Assembly (NCBI RefSeq): GCF_051903925.1
Contig: NZ_CP173678.1
Location: 868,001-932,000, forward strand
DNA: 64,000 bases
Reading direction: 5' to 3'
DNA from: G051903925 sp051903925
Lineage (GTDB): Bacteria > Pseudomonadota > Alphaproteobacteria > Zavarziniales > Zavarziniaceae
This document shows, piece after piece, positions 16,197 to 23,395 of the stretch. Under the pieces are notes generated by a model, which was not told where the DNA came from, made no database searches, and worked only from the letters and a program-made list of their open reading frames with translations. Position 1 is the stretch's first letter. Each line of letters begins with the position of its first letter. The position numbers and the translations under genes were made by a program.

Positions 16197-18770
16197 ATGG
16201 ACGCGCAAGCCTGCATCGCGGCCGGGCTGGCCGCTTCCGATGGCAAGTTGACTGAGGGCGAGTTGCGCCAGGTCCTGGACGGGATGGAGACGCGCCGCAA
16301 GGCGCTGGCCGCCGAGGGCAACCTTGCGGGCCTGAATGAGACCCTGCGCGCCCGACTGGCGGAAGATGCCGAGTGGAAGCGGACGCAGGCCGCCATCCTG
16401 CGCCGGCAAGCGGCACAGAATGCCGTCGTGCGGGACCGGCGCAGCGCCCACATGGCGGAGCTTGTGGGCCAAGGCCTGAGCCGCCCGGACGCGCTGCTTG
16501 CGATGATCCAGGGGACACAGCAGGGCGTGCGCCAGGGGCGGTACAGCGCCGCCGCGACCGTCCAGGCATGGGACAACCGCCTTGTAGGCGGGATGATCGC
16601 TGAGGCGTTCGAGCGGGATCCGGCGCTGCTGGCCATGGTCGATGATCCGGCGTTCAACCGCGACGTGATCCGGGAGCTTCACGAGCTCAAGGAAGGCGGC
16701 CAGCCGGGCGCCTCGCAGAACCGCCAGGCGAAGGCGCTGGCGGAAGCCCTGGCCCCTTGGTTCGAGGCATCGCGGATCGAAGCCAACCGGCGCGGCGCCT
16801 TCATCGCCAAGATGGAGGGATGGAGCCCGCAAAGCCACGATGCCACGAAGCTGATAAAGGCAGGGGAAGCCGCCTGGCTGTCCCGCATCATGCCGCTGCT
16901 GGACGTGCGCAAGACCTTCGGCGATGCCGACGCCAATCGCGTGCGCGAGATCCTCAGCGACATCTACTTGACCGTGACGACGGGCCTGGACAACGGCCTG
17001 ACGCCCGGCCGCACGGGCAATTTCGCGGCCCCGTCCAGTCTGGGCAAGACGCTGAGCCAGGCCCGGGAACTGCACTTCCGGGACGCTGAGGCGCAATGGT
17101 CCTACCTGCAGGACTTCGGCCGCGGCGGGATCTTCTACGCGGCGATCGAACATCAGCACCGCATGGCCAGCGCCATTGGCCGGATGGAGTTCTTTGGCCC
17201 CAACCCGGAAGTGATGTTCCGCAGCATCGCGGCGGAAGCGCAGCAGGCGATCCGGAATGACGCCAGCCTGTCCCCGGCGCAGCGGGAACGCCAGGTCCGC
17301 CGGCTGGACCTGCGCAGCGATAGCGTGGTGGCGCAGTCCTTCCGGGAGCTTGAAGGCTTCACGCGCGGCGCCGGGAACGTGACGGCCGCCCGGGTCGCGG
17401 GAGGTGTCCGCAATCTGTCGCTGCTGGCCAAGTTCGGCGGCGCGATCCTGTCCGCCGTGCCCACGGATCCACTCATCAGCGCGGCCGCCGGCGCCTTCCG
17501 CGGGTCCGGCTTCACGCGCACGCTGGCCCGCCAGGTCGCGGGCCTGCTGGACGGCCGGCCGAAGGCGGAACAGCGTCGGCTCACGTTCCTGCTGGGCGAA
17601 GGCTATCAGGGCCTGATCGAACACATTGCGGGAAGCGTCTATGCGCTGGACGGGCCGCTAGGCTACCTGTCGGGCCTGACGAACAAGCTGTTCAAGTGGC
17701 AAGGGGCCGTTTGGTGGGATGACGTTCTGCGCGGCTCCAATGCCCGCATGGTGGCGGCGGAGCTGGGCGACCACGCGGCCAGGACGTGGCAGTTCATGCC
17801 GGCCCGCTTCCGCCATGTCCTGGAGGTGAACGGCATCACGGCCGACAAGTGGGAGGTGCTGCGCCAAGCCCGGACGTCGATCGAGGGCCGCACGTACCTG
17901 ACCTATGACGCGGTGGCGGACCTGCCTGACGATGCCGTTGCGCCGCTGATCGCGGGCCGGCTGGCGGCCGTGGCGGAGACGATCAAGGGGAAGGACCGGG
18001 ATGCGCGCTTGGCGGATACGCGGGCCCGCCTGATCGATGAAGCCCGCCGCGGCCTGGCCCTGGACGTTCAGCGCTTCGTGGCGGACGAAGTGAATTTCTC
18101 CCACCTGCGGCCGGACGTGGCCACGCGCCGTCTGACTTTGGGCGGGACGCAGGGCGGGACCATATCGGGGGAGCTCCGCCGGTTTCTGGCCAGCGGCAAA
18201 GGCTTCACGATCAGCTTCACGCAACGCGCGATCGGCCGCGCCTTGTTCGGGCACAGCGGCGCCACCAAGGGCGCCCGCCTTGTCGCGGGCGTGCCGCACC
18301 TGGGCAAGCTGATCGCGGCCATGGCGGTTGGCGGCTACGCGGCCATGACGCTGAAGGACCTTGTGAAGGGAAGATGGCCGCCGCGGGACATCTCGGACCC
18401 GGCCGTGATCGCTGCAGCGATCCAGCAGGGCGGCGGCCTGGGGATCTATGGGGACTTCCTGTTCAGCGAAGCCAGCCGCACGGGGTCGACGCTGCTGGGC
18501 GTGATCGGCGGGCCGTCGATCGGGACAGCCGAGGAACTGCACCGGGCCTATATCGAGGCGCGGGACGGCAACCCGAAGCCGCTGCGCATGCTGAACGCCG
18601 CGATCAACAACACGCCCTTCCTGAACCTGTGGTACCTGCGGCCGGCGCTGGACGTGCTGGTATTGAACAGCCTGCGCGAGGCGGCCGGCCCCGGCTACCT
18701 GCGCCGCCAGGAACGCACCATCCGCAAGGAATACGGGCAGGAGTTCTATCTGCCGCGCGAAGCTTTTTGA
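16197..18770 (+). CDS. Large internal virion (DNA ejection)-like protein
   Basis: 857 aa, 24 bp after the previous stop, with AAAGGG before the ATG. The C-terminal 160 residues carry GGGLGIYGDFLF (745–756) and an end of the type PFLNLWYLRPALDVLVL…SPGYLRR-like…KEYGQEFYLP, features I recall from very large proteins at the end of structural operons of podovirus-like prophages in Proteobacteria. Before it lies a hydrophobic stretch (KLIAAMAVGGYAAMTL, about 701–716). The N-terminal half is helical. Likely role: part of the particle or complex that carries DNA across the envelope. The last 25 bp overlap the convergent minus-strand gene. Family recall is from memory, so a profile search is needed to confirm. 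Confidence 0.72.
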   Translation: MDAQACIAAGLAASDGKLTEGELRQVLDGMETRRKALAAEGNLAGLNETLRARLAEDAEWKRTQAAILRRQAAQNAVVRDRRSAHMAELVGQGLSRPDALLAMIQGTQQGVRQGRYSAAATVQAWDNRLVGGMIAEAFERDPALLAMVDDPAFNRDVIRELHELKEGGQPGASQNRQAKALAEALAPWFEASRIEANRRGAFIAKMEGWSPQSHDATKLIKAGEAAWLSRIMPLLDVRKTFGDADANRVREILSDIYLTVTTGLDNGLTPGRTGNFAAPSSLGKTLSQARELHFRDAEAQWSYLQDFGRGGIFYAAIEHQHRMASAIGRMEFFGPNPEVMFRSIAAEAQQAIRNDASLSPAQRERQVRRLDLRSDSVVAQSFRELEGFTRGAGNVTAARVAGGVRNLSLLAKFGGAILSAVPTDPLISAAAGAFRGSGFTRTLARQVAGLLDGRPKAEQRRLTFLLGEGYQGLIEHIAGSVYALDGPLGYLSGLTNKLFKWQGAVWWDDVLRGSNARMVAAELGDHAARTWQFMPARFRHVLEVNGITADKWEVLRQARTSIEGRTYLTYDAVADLPDDAVAPLIAGRLAAVAETIKGKDRDARLADTRARLIDEARRGLALDVQRFVADEVNFSHLRPDVATRRLTLGGTQGGTISGELRRFLASGKGFTISFTQRAIGRALFGHSGATKGARLVAGVPHLGKLIAAMAVGGYAAMTLKDLVKGRWPPRDISDPAVIAAAIQQGGGLGIYGDFLFSEASRTGSTLLGVIGGPSIGTAEELHRAYIEARDGNPKPLRMLNAAINNTPFLNLWYLRPALDVLVLNSLREAAGPGYLRRQERTIRKEYGQEFYLPREAF

Positions 18771-19243
18771 TCCTTGGCAAATTCGCGCATCAGCTTCCTA
18801 AGGCTCCGAAGCGCAGGGCTGTTTCCGAATCGCCGTGTGCCGCAAGCTGTCCTAGCATAGGCGTCTCGCACAGGCCGTGTGGGATCAAGGCCCGTTGGGT
18901 CGAAATAGACTGTGATTGAAGACCTCGGTTCGAGGCGCTGAGGTAGCCGAGTTCTATCAAGTGTCGTGTGATCGATTACGGCGGCCCTTTCTGTGGCCCA
19001 CCATCCAGAAAGTCGGAAACCAACTTCATCGATCGTTACAGGAAATACGCTGAAGTTTATGACTTCGATGCAGAACATTTGTGATTGACCGTCGAGACTG
19101 TACGCAAATTTCGGCGTGACCTTCAGTCTGACCTTCCTTTGGCTGATCGAAGCCCATGTATTCATGACGCCTAGGACGGCGCCTAGGACAGCGATAGCGA
19201 ATAGGACGACATCCTTCAGAATAGCGAAATCTACGTTGGGCAT
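18746..19243 (-). CDS. Unknown membrane-anchored protein, minus-strand cargo-type gene
   Basis: 165 aa, the only minus-strand gene in the element, convergent with and overlapping the large virion-like gene by 25 bp. An N-terminal membrane helix (VVLFAIAVLGAVLGVMNTWA, residues 12–31) is followed by a cytoplasmic or periplasmic region that reads as a beta-sandwich (RLKVTPKFAYSL, FCIEVINFSVFPVTIDEVGF). The gene is clearly lower in GC than its neighbours, a sign of separate acquisition. Opposite orientation, own upstream region and odd base composition are typical of morons (lysogenic-conversion or exclusion genes). No family recognised. Confidence 0.6.
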   Translation of the reverse strand: MPNVDFAILKDVVLFAIAVLGAVLGVMNTWASISQRKVRLKVTPKFAYSLDGQSQMFCIEVINFSVFPVTIDEVGFRLSGWWATERAAVIDHTTLDRTRLPQRLEPRSSITVYFDPTGLDPTRPVRDAYARTACGTRRFGNSPALRSLRKLMREFAKDQKASRGR

Positions 19244-19253
19244 ATCACAACAT

Positions 19254-19270
19254 GGTGAGAAAAACTCACC
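19254..19270. promoter_or_regulatory. Perfect inverted repeat upstream of the minus-strand gene
   Basis: GGTGAG-AAAAA-CTCACC, starting 11 bp upstream of the ATG of the membrane-protein gene and within the 140-bp gap before the next plus-strand gene. Possible operator shared by the two divergent units; a CACC/GGTG half-site also follows at about 19268–19280. Confidence 0.4.
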
Positions 19271-19383
19271 ACCTATGGTGCATTCTGGATCGACCTATAA
19301 CACGCCACAAAAGTAAGGTCTAACATCCGCCCGCGTTCGGCTCACTCTGACGGCATCCCATCCGGATAACAGAGGAACCGACA

Positions 19384-19740
19384 ATGACCAATATCGACAC
19401 CTTGGAAGCCCAGGCCCGGGCCGGGGACCTGGACGCCTGGCGCCGCTGGCTGACCGCAATCGCTGAGAGCGGGCGGAGCCTGGACGATAACGACCTAGTG
19501 GACCTGCTGAGCGACGTGGAGAGCGCCGTTGGCGAGGCGCACATTGAGCGTGTGGCGGCGGAACAACCCTTCGTCGCCTTCCTGGTCGCCAATGCCGGCG
19601 GCCACACGCTTTCCCGACCGGAAGACATGGTGGCCGACTACCTCAGGCGCCGTCTGGACCTGCGGCCGGACGTGCGGGCCTTCCTGGAATTGGACGCATC
19701 CCACCCCTGGCCGGGGGAAGGGTATATGCACAAGGCTTGA
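19384..19740 (+). CDS. Small unknown acidic protein
   Basis: 118 aa with a good ribosome-binding site (AGAGGA at 19371–19376). Acidic and helical (DNDLVDLLSDVESAVGEAH) with no recognised domain. The predicted promoter of the next gene overlaps its stop codon. It may be a partner of that regulator or an independent cargo protein. Confidence 0.6.
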   Translation: MTNIDTLEAQARAGDLDAWRRWLTAIAESGRSLDDNDLVDLLSDVESAVGEAHIERVAAEQPFVAFLVANAGGHTLSRPEDMVADYLRRRLDLRPDVRAFLELDASHPWPGEGYMHKA

Positions 19741-19800
19741 CGCGTGAAAAAAATCGCACAATGATATGCATACACGGAAAACGACCCGAGGTTATGCATA
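19725..19800 (+). promoter_or_regulatory. Promoter with TATGCATA operators for the RHH gene
   Basis: Promoter TTGACG (19737–19742), 17 nt, AATGAT (19760–19765). Two exact 8-bp palindromes TATGCATA lie at 19765–19772 (touching the -10) and 19793–19800 (just before the start codon); a near copy TATGCACA is at 19725–19732. Placement over the -10/start of a ribbon-helix-helix gene suggests autorepression. Confidence 0.65.
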
Positions 19801-19802
19801 CC

Positions 19803-20282
19803 ATGCCCCGCGTTACGCTTTACGTGCCCGATGACCTGAAGGCACGCATGGACGATGTCGGAGAAGCGGCAAACTGGTCCGCCATCGCTCAGCGTGCCTT
19901 CAGGGAAACGGTTCTCACCCTGGCTACAAGGAAAGATCCGAACATGACCAATGTGATTGAACGCCTGCGCGCCAGCAAGGCCCGCGCGACCACTGAAGCA
20001 TTTGAAGCCGGCCAAGCATGCGGCCGGCGGTGGGCTGAGACGACAGCGGAGTTTGAAGAGCTTGAAGCTTTCGAGCCTTATTCAGAGATCGAATGGGAAT
20101 GGGAGGGCGGCTTGGAAACGCTCCAAAAGCTGATCGATCCTGACGGCGACATGCACGCGTCCGAATGGCGCGACTTCTGGGAAAAGCACGGCAACGGCCG
20201 ATCGGAACCAAACGACGCTTTCGCCAACGGCTTCATGGCCGGCGCCGGCGCTTTGTTCGTCGAGGTAGCTGACGAGCTCTAG
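19803..20282 (+). CDS. Ribbon-helix-helix (CopG/Arc-type) regulator with acidic C-terminal domain
   Basis: 159 aa from ATG 19803, chosen because the RHH fold begins there: PRVTLYVPDDLKARMDDVGE then a second helix NWSAIAQRAFRETVL (residues about 2–43). The remaining ~110 residues are acidic and Trp-rich (EIEWEWEGGLETL) and not recognised. In-frame ATGs at 19794 and earlier would place operator sequence inside the gene. Two TATGCATA palindromes flank the promoter, so it probably represses itself. Possible roles: maintenance of the integrated state, or the antitoxin half of a pair; no obvious toxin gene lies beside it. It is the last gene before the right arm sites. Confidence 0.75.
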   Translation: MPRVTLYVPDDLKARMDDVGEAANWSAIAQRAFRETVLTLATRKDPNMTNVIERLRASKARATTEAFEAGQACGRRWAETTAEFEELEAFEPYSEIEWEWEGGLETLQKLIDPDGDMHASEWRDFWEKHGNGRSEPNDAFANGFMAGAGALFVEVADEL

Positions 20283-20289
20283 GCAGCTT

Positions 20290-20354
20290 GGGTAACGCGC
20301 CCGGGTAACGCCCAAGCCGGGCCGCAGCGCCGTTTGTTACCCCAGGCGCTACCC
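20290..20354. promoter_or_regulatory. Right-end repeated sites (GGGTAACG x2; GTTACCC-N5-GCTACCC)
   Basis: GGGTAACG at 20290–20297 and 20303–20310, then the bipartite motif GTTACCC (20336–20342) and GCTACCC (20348–20354). These mirror the left-end sites and are in the expected place for integrase arm or directionality-factor binding next to attR. Confidence 0.55.
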
Positions 20355-20365
20355 CGGACAAAAGG

Positions 20366-20392
20366 AAAGGCCGCCCTTGCGAGGCGGCCTTT
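20366..20392. terminator. Terminator at the right end of the element
   Basis: AAAGGCCGCC (20366–20375), 7-nt loop, GGCGGCCTTT (20383–20392), then TTCACTTTT. It should stop plus-strand transcription leaving the element. On the minus strand it lies just past the tRNA 3' end and is followed by CCTTTT, so it can also serve tRNA-Ala. Its stem shares AAGGCCGCC with the original hairpin at 3861–3883. Confidence 0.75.
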
Positions 20393-20421
20393 TCACTTTT
20401 CAGCGGCTAAGCTGTTGATTT

Positions 20422-20512
<91 letters not shown>

Positions 20513-20577
20513 GGAAGTGCACCCTTCGTCCCCGATGAACCTTGGGGGATTTCTCCCCCCTTGGGCTCGGGGCGCGA

Positions 20578-20606
20578 ACCATATGCGCGCCCGAACCGGG
20601 GTTCAA
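20578..20606 (-). promoter_or_regulatory. Candidate promoter of tRNA-Ala
   Basis: On the minus strand TTGAAC (20606–20601), 17-nt spacer, TATGGT (20583–20578), about 65 bp upstream of the tRNA 5' end. Confidence 0.5.
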
Positions 20607-20660
20607 CAGGAAAAATTCACGCCCTTGAAATTTCCTGCCGGCCCTGGAAAACCGCGATCC

Positions 20661-21149
20661 TCAGCGGTCGTCGTCGTCGACGCCGGTGTCGACGACGTCG
20701 TCCAGGTCGTCATCCAGATCGGTTTCCTCGATCAGGGTATCGTCGTCGTCCGTGTCGAGCAGATCGTCGTCGGCGTCCTCGACATCATCGACCTCGTCGG
20801 CGCCGTCCTCGGCGTCGTCGCTGTCGTCATCGTCGTCGGCCTTCTCGATCGCGTCGACCTCGTCGATCTCCTCGACCTCGTCCTCGACGCCCTCGTCCTC
20901 TTCGTCCGAGGCGTCCTCGTCCGCCTCGTCCTCGGGGATCTCGTCGTCCTCGTCCCCGGTGCGCACCTTGGCCGCGCTCTTGGCGCGGCTGGGGCGGGTC
21001 TCGGGACGCGCGCGGCGGACCTTGGCCGCGGCCTCGGGCTCGAACACCGCACCGCATTTGGGGCAGATGATCGGGTCGCGCCGCATGTCATAGAATGCCG
21101 CGCTGCAGGTCAGGCACCGCCTCTTGGTGCCCCATTCGGGCTTGGCCAC
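20661..21149 (-). CDS. TIGR02300-family (FYDLN acid) protein
   Basis: 162 aa. The N-terminus has the family signature: MAKPEWGTKRRCLTC, AFYDMRRDPIICPKCGAVF, i.e. two CxxC pairs that look like a zinc ribbon (residues 12–38). From about residue 70 the chain is almost wholly Asp/Glu (over 40 acidic residues), also typical. The family is restricted to alphaproteobacteria and is often placed beside aroA; its function is not known. The gene is divergent from aroA with a 129-bp gap and reads towards the tRNA-Ala gene. Confidence 0.93.
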   Translation of the reverse strand: MAKPEWGTKRRCLTCSAAFYDMRRDPIICPKCGAVFEPEAAAKVRRARPETRPSRAKSAAKVRTGDEDDEIPEDEADEDASDEEDEGVEDEVEEIDEVDAIEKADDDDDSDDAEDGADEVDDVEDADDDLLDTDDDDTLIEETDLDDDLDDVVDTGVDDDDR

Positions 21150-21278
21150 GTGCAGTTGACCCGTAGCTGATCAGATGAGGGCGGGGTTCTGCCACGCGTC
21201 CGGCGGCCCTGTCAAAAGCAAAATCACCATGCTAAGCACCGCCGCCAGCAGATCCTTGTCCAGAACCGGCGTGTCCAC

Positions 21279-22628
21279 GTGTCCCATTCCCCTGCGCCCC
21301 CAGACGTTCCAGGCCGCCTGACGGCCGCCGCGGGCCGCCCGCTGGAGGGTCGGATCACCGTCCCCGGCGACAAGTCGATTTCGCACCGTGCCCTGATGCT
21401 GGCGGCCCTGGCGGTCGGCCGCACCGGGGTCGAGGGCCTGCTGGAGGGGGAGGACGTGCTGCGCACCGCCGCCGCCATGCGGGCGCTGGGCGCCCGGGTG
21501 GAACGGCTGGGCCCCGGCACCTGGCAGGTCGATGGCGTCGGCCTGGGCGGCCTGGCCGAGCCTGAGGACGTGCTCGACATGGGGAATGCGGGCACCGGCT
21601 CGCGCCTGCTGATGGGCATCCTGGCGGGCCATGACCTGACCGCCTTCCTGACCGGCGACGCCTCGCTGCGGCGTCGCCCGATGAACCGGGTGATGGCGCC
21701 GCTGGCCCAGATGGGTGCCACCTTTGCCGCCCGCTCCGGCGGGCGCCTGCCGCTGATGGTGCAGGGCGCAAGCCCGCCCATGCCGATCACCTACCGCCTG
21801 CCCGTCGCCTCCGCCCAGGTGAAGTCGGCGGTCCTGTTCGCGGGGCTTTCAGCCCCCGGCACCACGACCGTGATCGAGCCCGAGCCGACGCGCGACCATT
21901 CCGAGCGCATGCTGCGCCATTTCGGGGCCCGCATCGCGGTGGAGGACCGGACCGACGGTCGCCACGTCGTCCTGACCGGGCAGCCCGAACTGGTGGCGGG
22001 CGACCTGGTCGTGCCGGGCGATCCGTCGTCCGCCGCGTTCCCCGTCGTCGCGGCCCTGCTGGTGCCGGGGTCCGAGGTGACGGTGGCCCGCGTCGGGACC
22101 AACGACCTGCGCTGCGGCCTCTACACCACCTTGCGCGAGATGGGCGCCGACCTGGCCTTTGTCGATCCGCGCGAGGAGGGGGGCGAGCCCATCGCCGACC
22201 TGGTCGTCCGCGCCAGCCGCCTGAAGGGCGTGGAGGTGCCGCCGGACCGCGCGCCCGCCATGATCGACGAATACCCTGTCCTGGCCGTCGCCGCCGCCTT
22301 TGCGGAAGGGACCACCGTGATGCGCGGCCTGGGCGAGCTGAAGGTCAAGGAAAGCGACCGCCTGGCCGCCACCGCCCGCGGCCTGGTCGCCTGCGGGGTG
22401 AAGGTGGAGGTGGGCGACGACTGGCTCATCGTGCACGGCCAGGAACGGGTGCCCGGCGGCGCCCTGGTCGAGACAGAGATGGATCACCGCATCGCCATGG
22501 CGTTCCTGGTCATGGGCCTGGCCGCCCAGCAGCCGGTCGCCATCGACGACGACGCCATGATCGCCACCAGCTTTCCCGCCTTCACCGACCTGATGCGCGG
22601 CCTGGGCGCCGACCTGCGCCGGGTGTGA
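21279..22628 (+). CDS. aroA: 3-Phosphoshikimate 1-carboxyvinyltransferase (EPSP synthase)
   Basis: 449 aa from GTG 21279. Joins shikimate-3-phosphate and phosphoenolpyruvate, the sixth step of the shikimate pathway. Conserved elements: PGDKSISHRALMLAALA (29–45), MGNAGTGSRLLMG (101–113), SAQVKSAVLFAGL near 177, and KVKESDRLAATA near 350. The loop resembles class II enzymes of rhizobia, but it keeps Gly105 where the glyphosate-tolerant CP4 enzyme has alanine. The stop overlaps cmk (GTGA). First gene of the aroA–cmk operon. Confidence 0.97.
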   Translation: MSHSPAPPDVPGRLTAAAGRPLEGRITVPGDKSISHRALMLAALAVGRTGVEGLLEGEDVLRTAAAMRALGARVERLGPGTWQVDGVGLGGLAEPEDVLDMGNAGTGSRLLMGILAGHDLTAFLTGDASLRRRPMNRVMAPLAQMGATFAARSGGRLPLMVQGASPPMPITYRLPVASAQVKSAVLFAGLSAPGTTTVIEPEPTRDHSERMLRHFGARIAVEDRTDGRHVVLTGQPELVAGDLVVPGDPSSAAFPVVAALLVPGSEVTVARVGTNDLRCGLYTTLREMGADLAFVDPREEGGEPIADLVVRASRLKGVEVPPDRAPAMIDEYPVLAVAAAFAEGTTVMRGLGELKVKESDRLAATARGLVACGVKVEVGDDWLIVHGQERVPGGALVETEMDHRIAMAFLVMGLAAQQPVAIDDDAMIATSFPAFTDLMRGLGADLRRV

Positions 22629-23284
22629 GGACCCAGCCGATGCCGGAGGCCCGCCGGATGGTGATCGCGGTCGACGGTCCGGCCGCATCGGGCAAGGGCA
22701 CGCTGGCCCGCCGCCTGGCGCAGGCGCTGGGCTTTGCCTATCTCGACACGGGCAAGCTCTATCGCGCCGTGGCCTTTGCCCTGATGCGCGACGGGGCGGC
22801 GATCGAGCCGGCCGCCGCCGCAGCCGCCGCCCGGGCGCTCAACCCCGCCCTGCTCGCAGCACCCGACCTGCTGGACGAGGCGGTGGGCGAGATGGCCAGC
22901 CGCGTCGCGGCCATGCCGGAGGTGCGCGCCGCCCTGCTCGCCTTCCAGCAGGACTTCGCGGCCCGCCCGCCGCCGCCGGCCCGCGGCGCCGTGCTCGACG
23001 GGCGCGACATCGGCACTGTTGTCTGCCCCGACGCGGCGGTGAAGCTGTTCGTCACCGCCAGCCTGGATGCCCGCGCCCGGCGCCGCTTCGCCGAACTGGC
23101 GGCGCGCGGCGGTGCTGTCACCCTGGAGGGGATCCGGGCAGACCTGGCCCGGCGCGACGCCCGCGACAGCGGCCGTGCGGCGGCGCCGCTGGCCCTGGCG
23201 GACGGCGCGCACTTGCTCGATACGACCGATCTCGGTATAGAAGAGGCCTTCGCTGCCGCGAAGGCCCTTATCCCCAGGGAATAG
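22625..23284 (+). CDS. cmk: Cytidylate kinase
   Basis: 219 aa from a GTG overlapping the aroA stop; the ATGs at 22640 and 22658 are alternatives. Phosphorylates CMP and dCMP. P-loop VDGPAASGKGTLARRLA (residues about 16–32), YLDTGKLYRAVA, VLDGRDIGTVVCPDAAVKLF and the LID segment RRDARDSGRAAAPL. The aroA–cmk–rpsA order is conserved in many Proteobacteria. Ends before a strong terminator. Confidence 0.96.
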   Translation: MRTQPMPEARRMVIAVDGPAASGKGTLARRLAQALGFAYLDTGKLYRAVAFALMRDGAAIEPAAAAAAARALNPALLAAPDLLDEAVGEMASRVAAMPEVRAALLAFQQDFAARPPPPARGAVLDGRDIGTVVCPDAAVKLFVTASLDARARRRFAELAARGGAVTLEGIRADLARRDARDSGRAAAPLALADGAHLLDTTDLGIEEAFAAAKALIPRE

Positions 23285-23289
23285 GATCC

Positions 23290-23335
23290 CGCACCGTCAC
23301 CCCCGCCAAGGCGGGATGGGACGGGTGCGTTTTTT
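23290..23335 (+). terminator. Rho-independent terminator after cmk
   Basis: Imperfect long GC hairpin from CGCACC (23290) through CCGCC-AA-GGCGG to GGGTGCG, followed directly by TTTTTT (23330–23335). It separates aroA–cmk from rpsA, which must have its own promoter or depend on read-through. Confidence 0.8.
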
Positions 23336-23395
23336 CGCATTCGTGAAGACCGCCGGATGCAACCGGTAGGCCCGCATCGTCGATCAGGAGTGTGC

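Noticed and set aside
19803..20282. Toxin–antitoxin pair with the RHH protein as antitoxin
   Set aside because: The gene upstream (118 aa) lacks RelE/ParE, MazF or HicA features and the RHH protein is unusually long; retained only as an alternative.
20686..21170. Plus-strand frames rich in Ser/Thr or Val/Leu opposite the TIGR02300 gene
   Set aside because: They are the complement of the Asp/Glu-coding GAC/GAG tract and have low-complexity translations.
21279..22628. Naturally glyphosate-tolerant EPSP synthase
   Set aside because: The key loop keeps Gly105 (NAGTGSR), unlike the alanine of the CP4 enzyme, so tolerance is not supported by the sequence.
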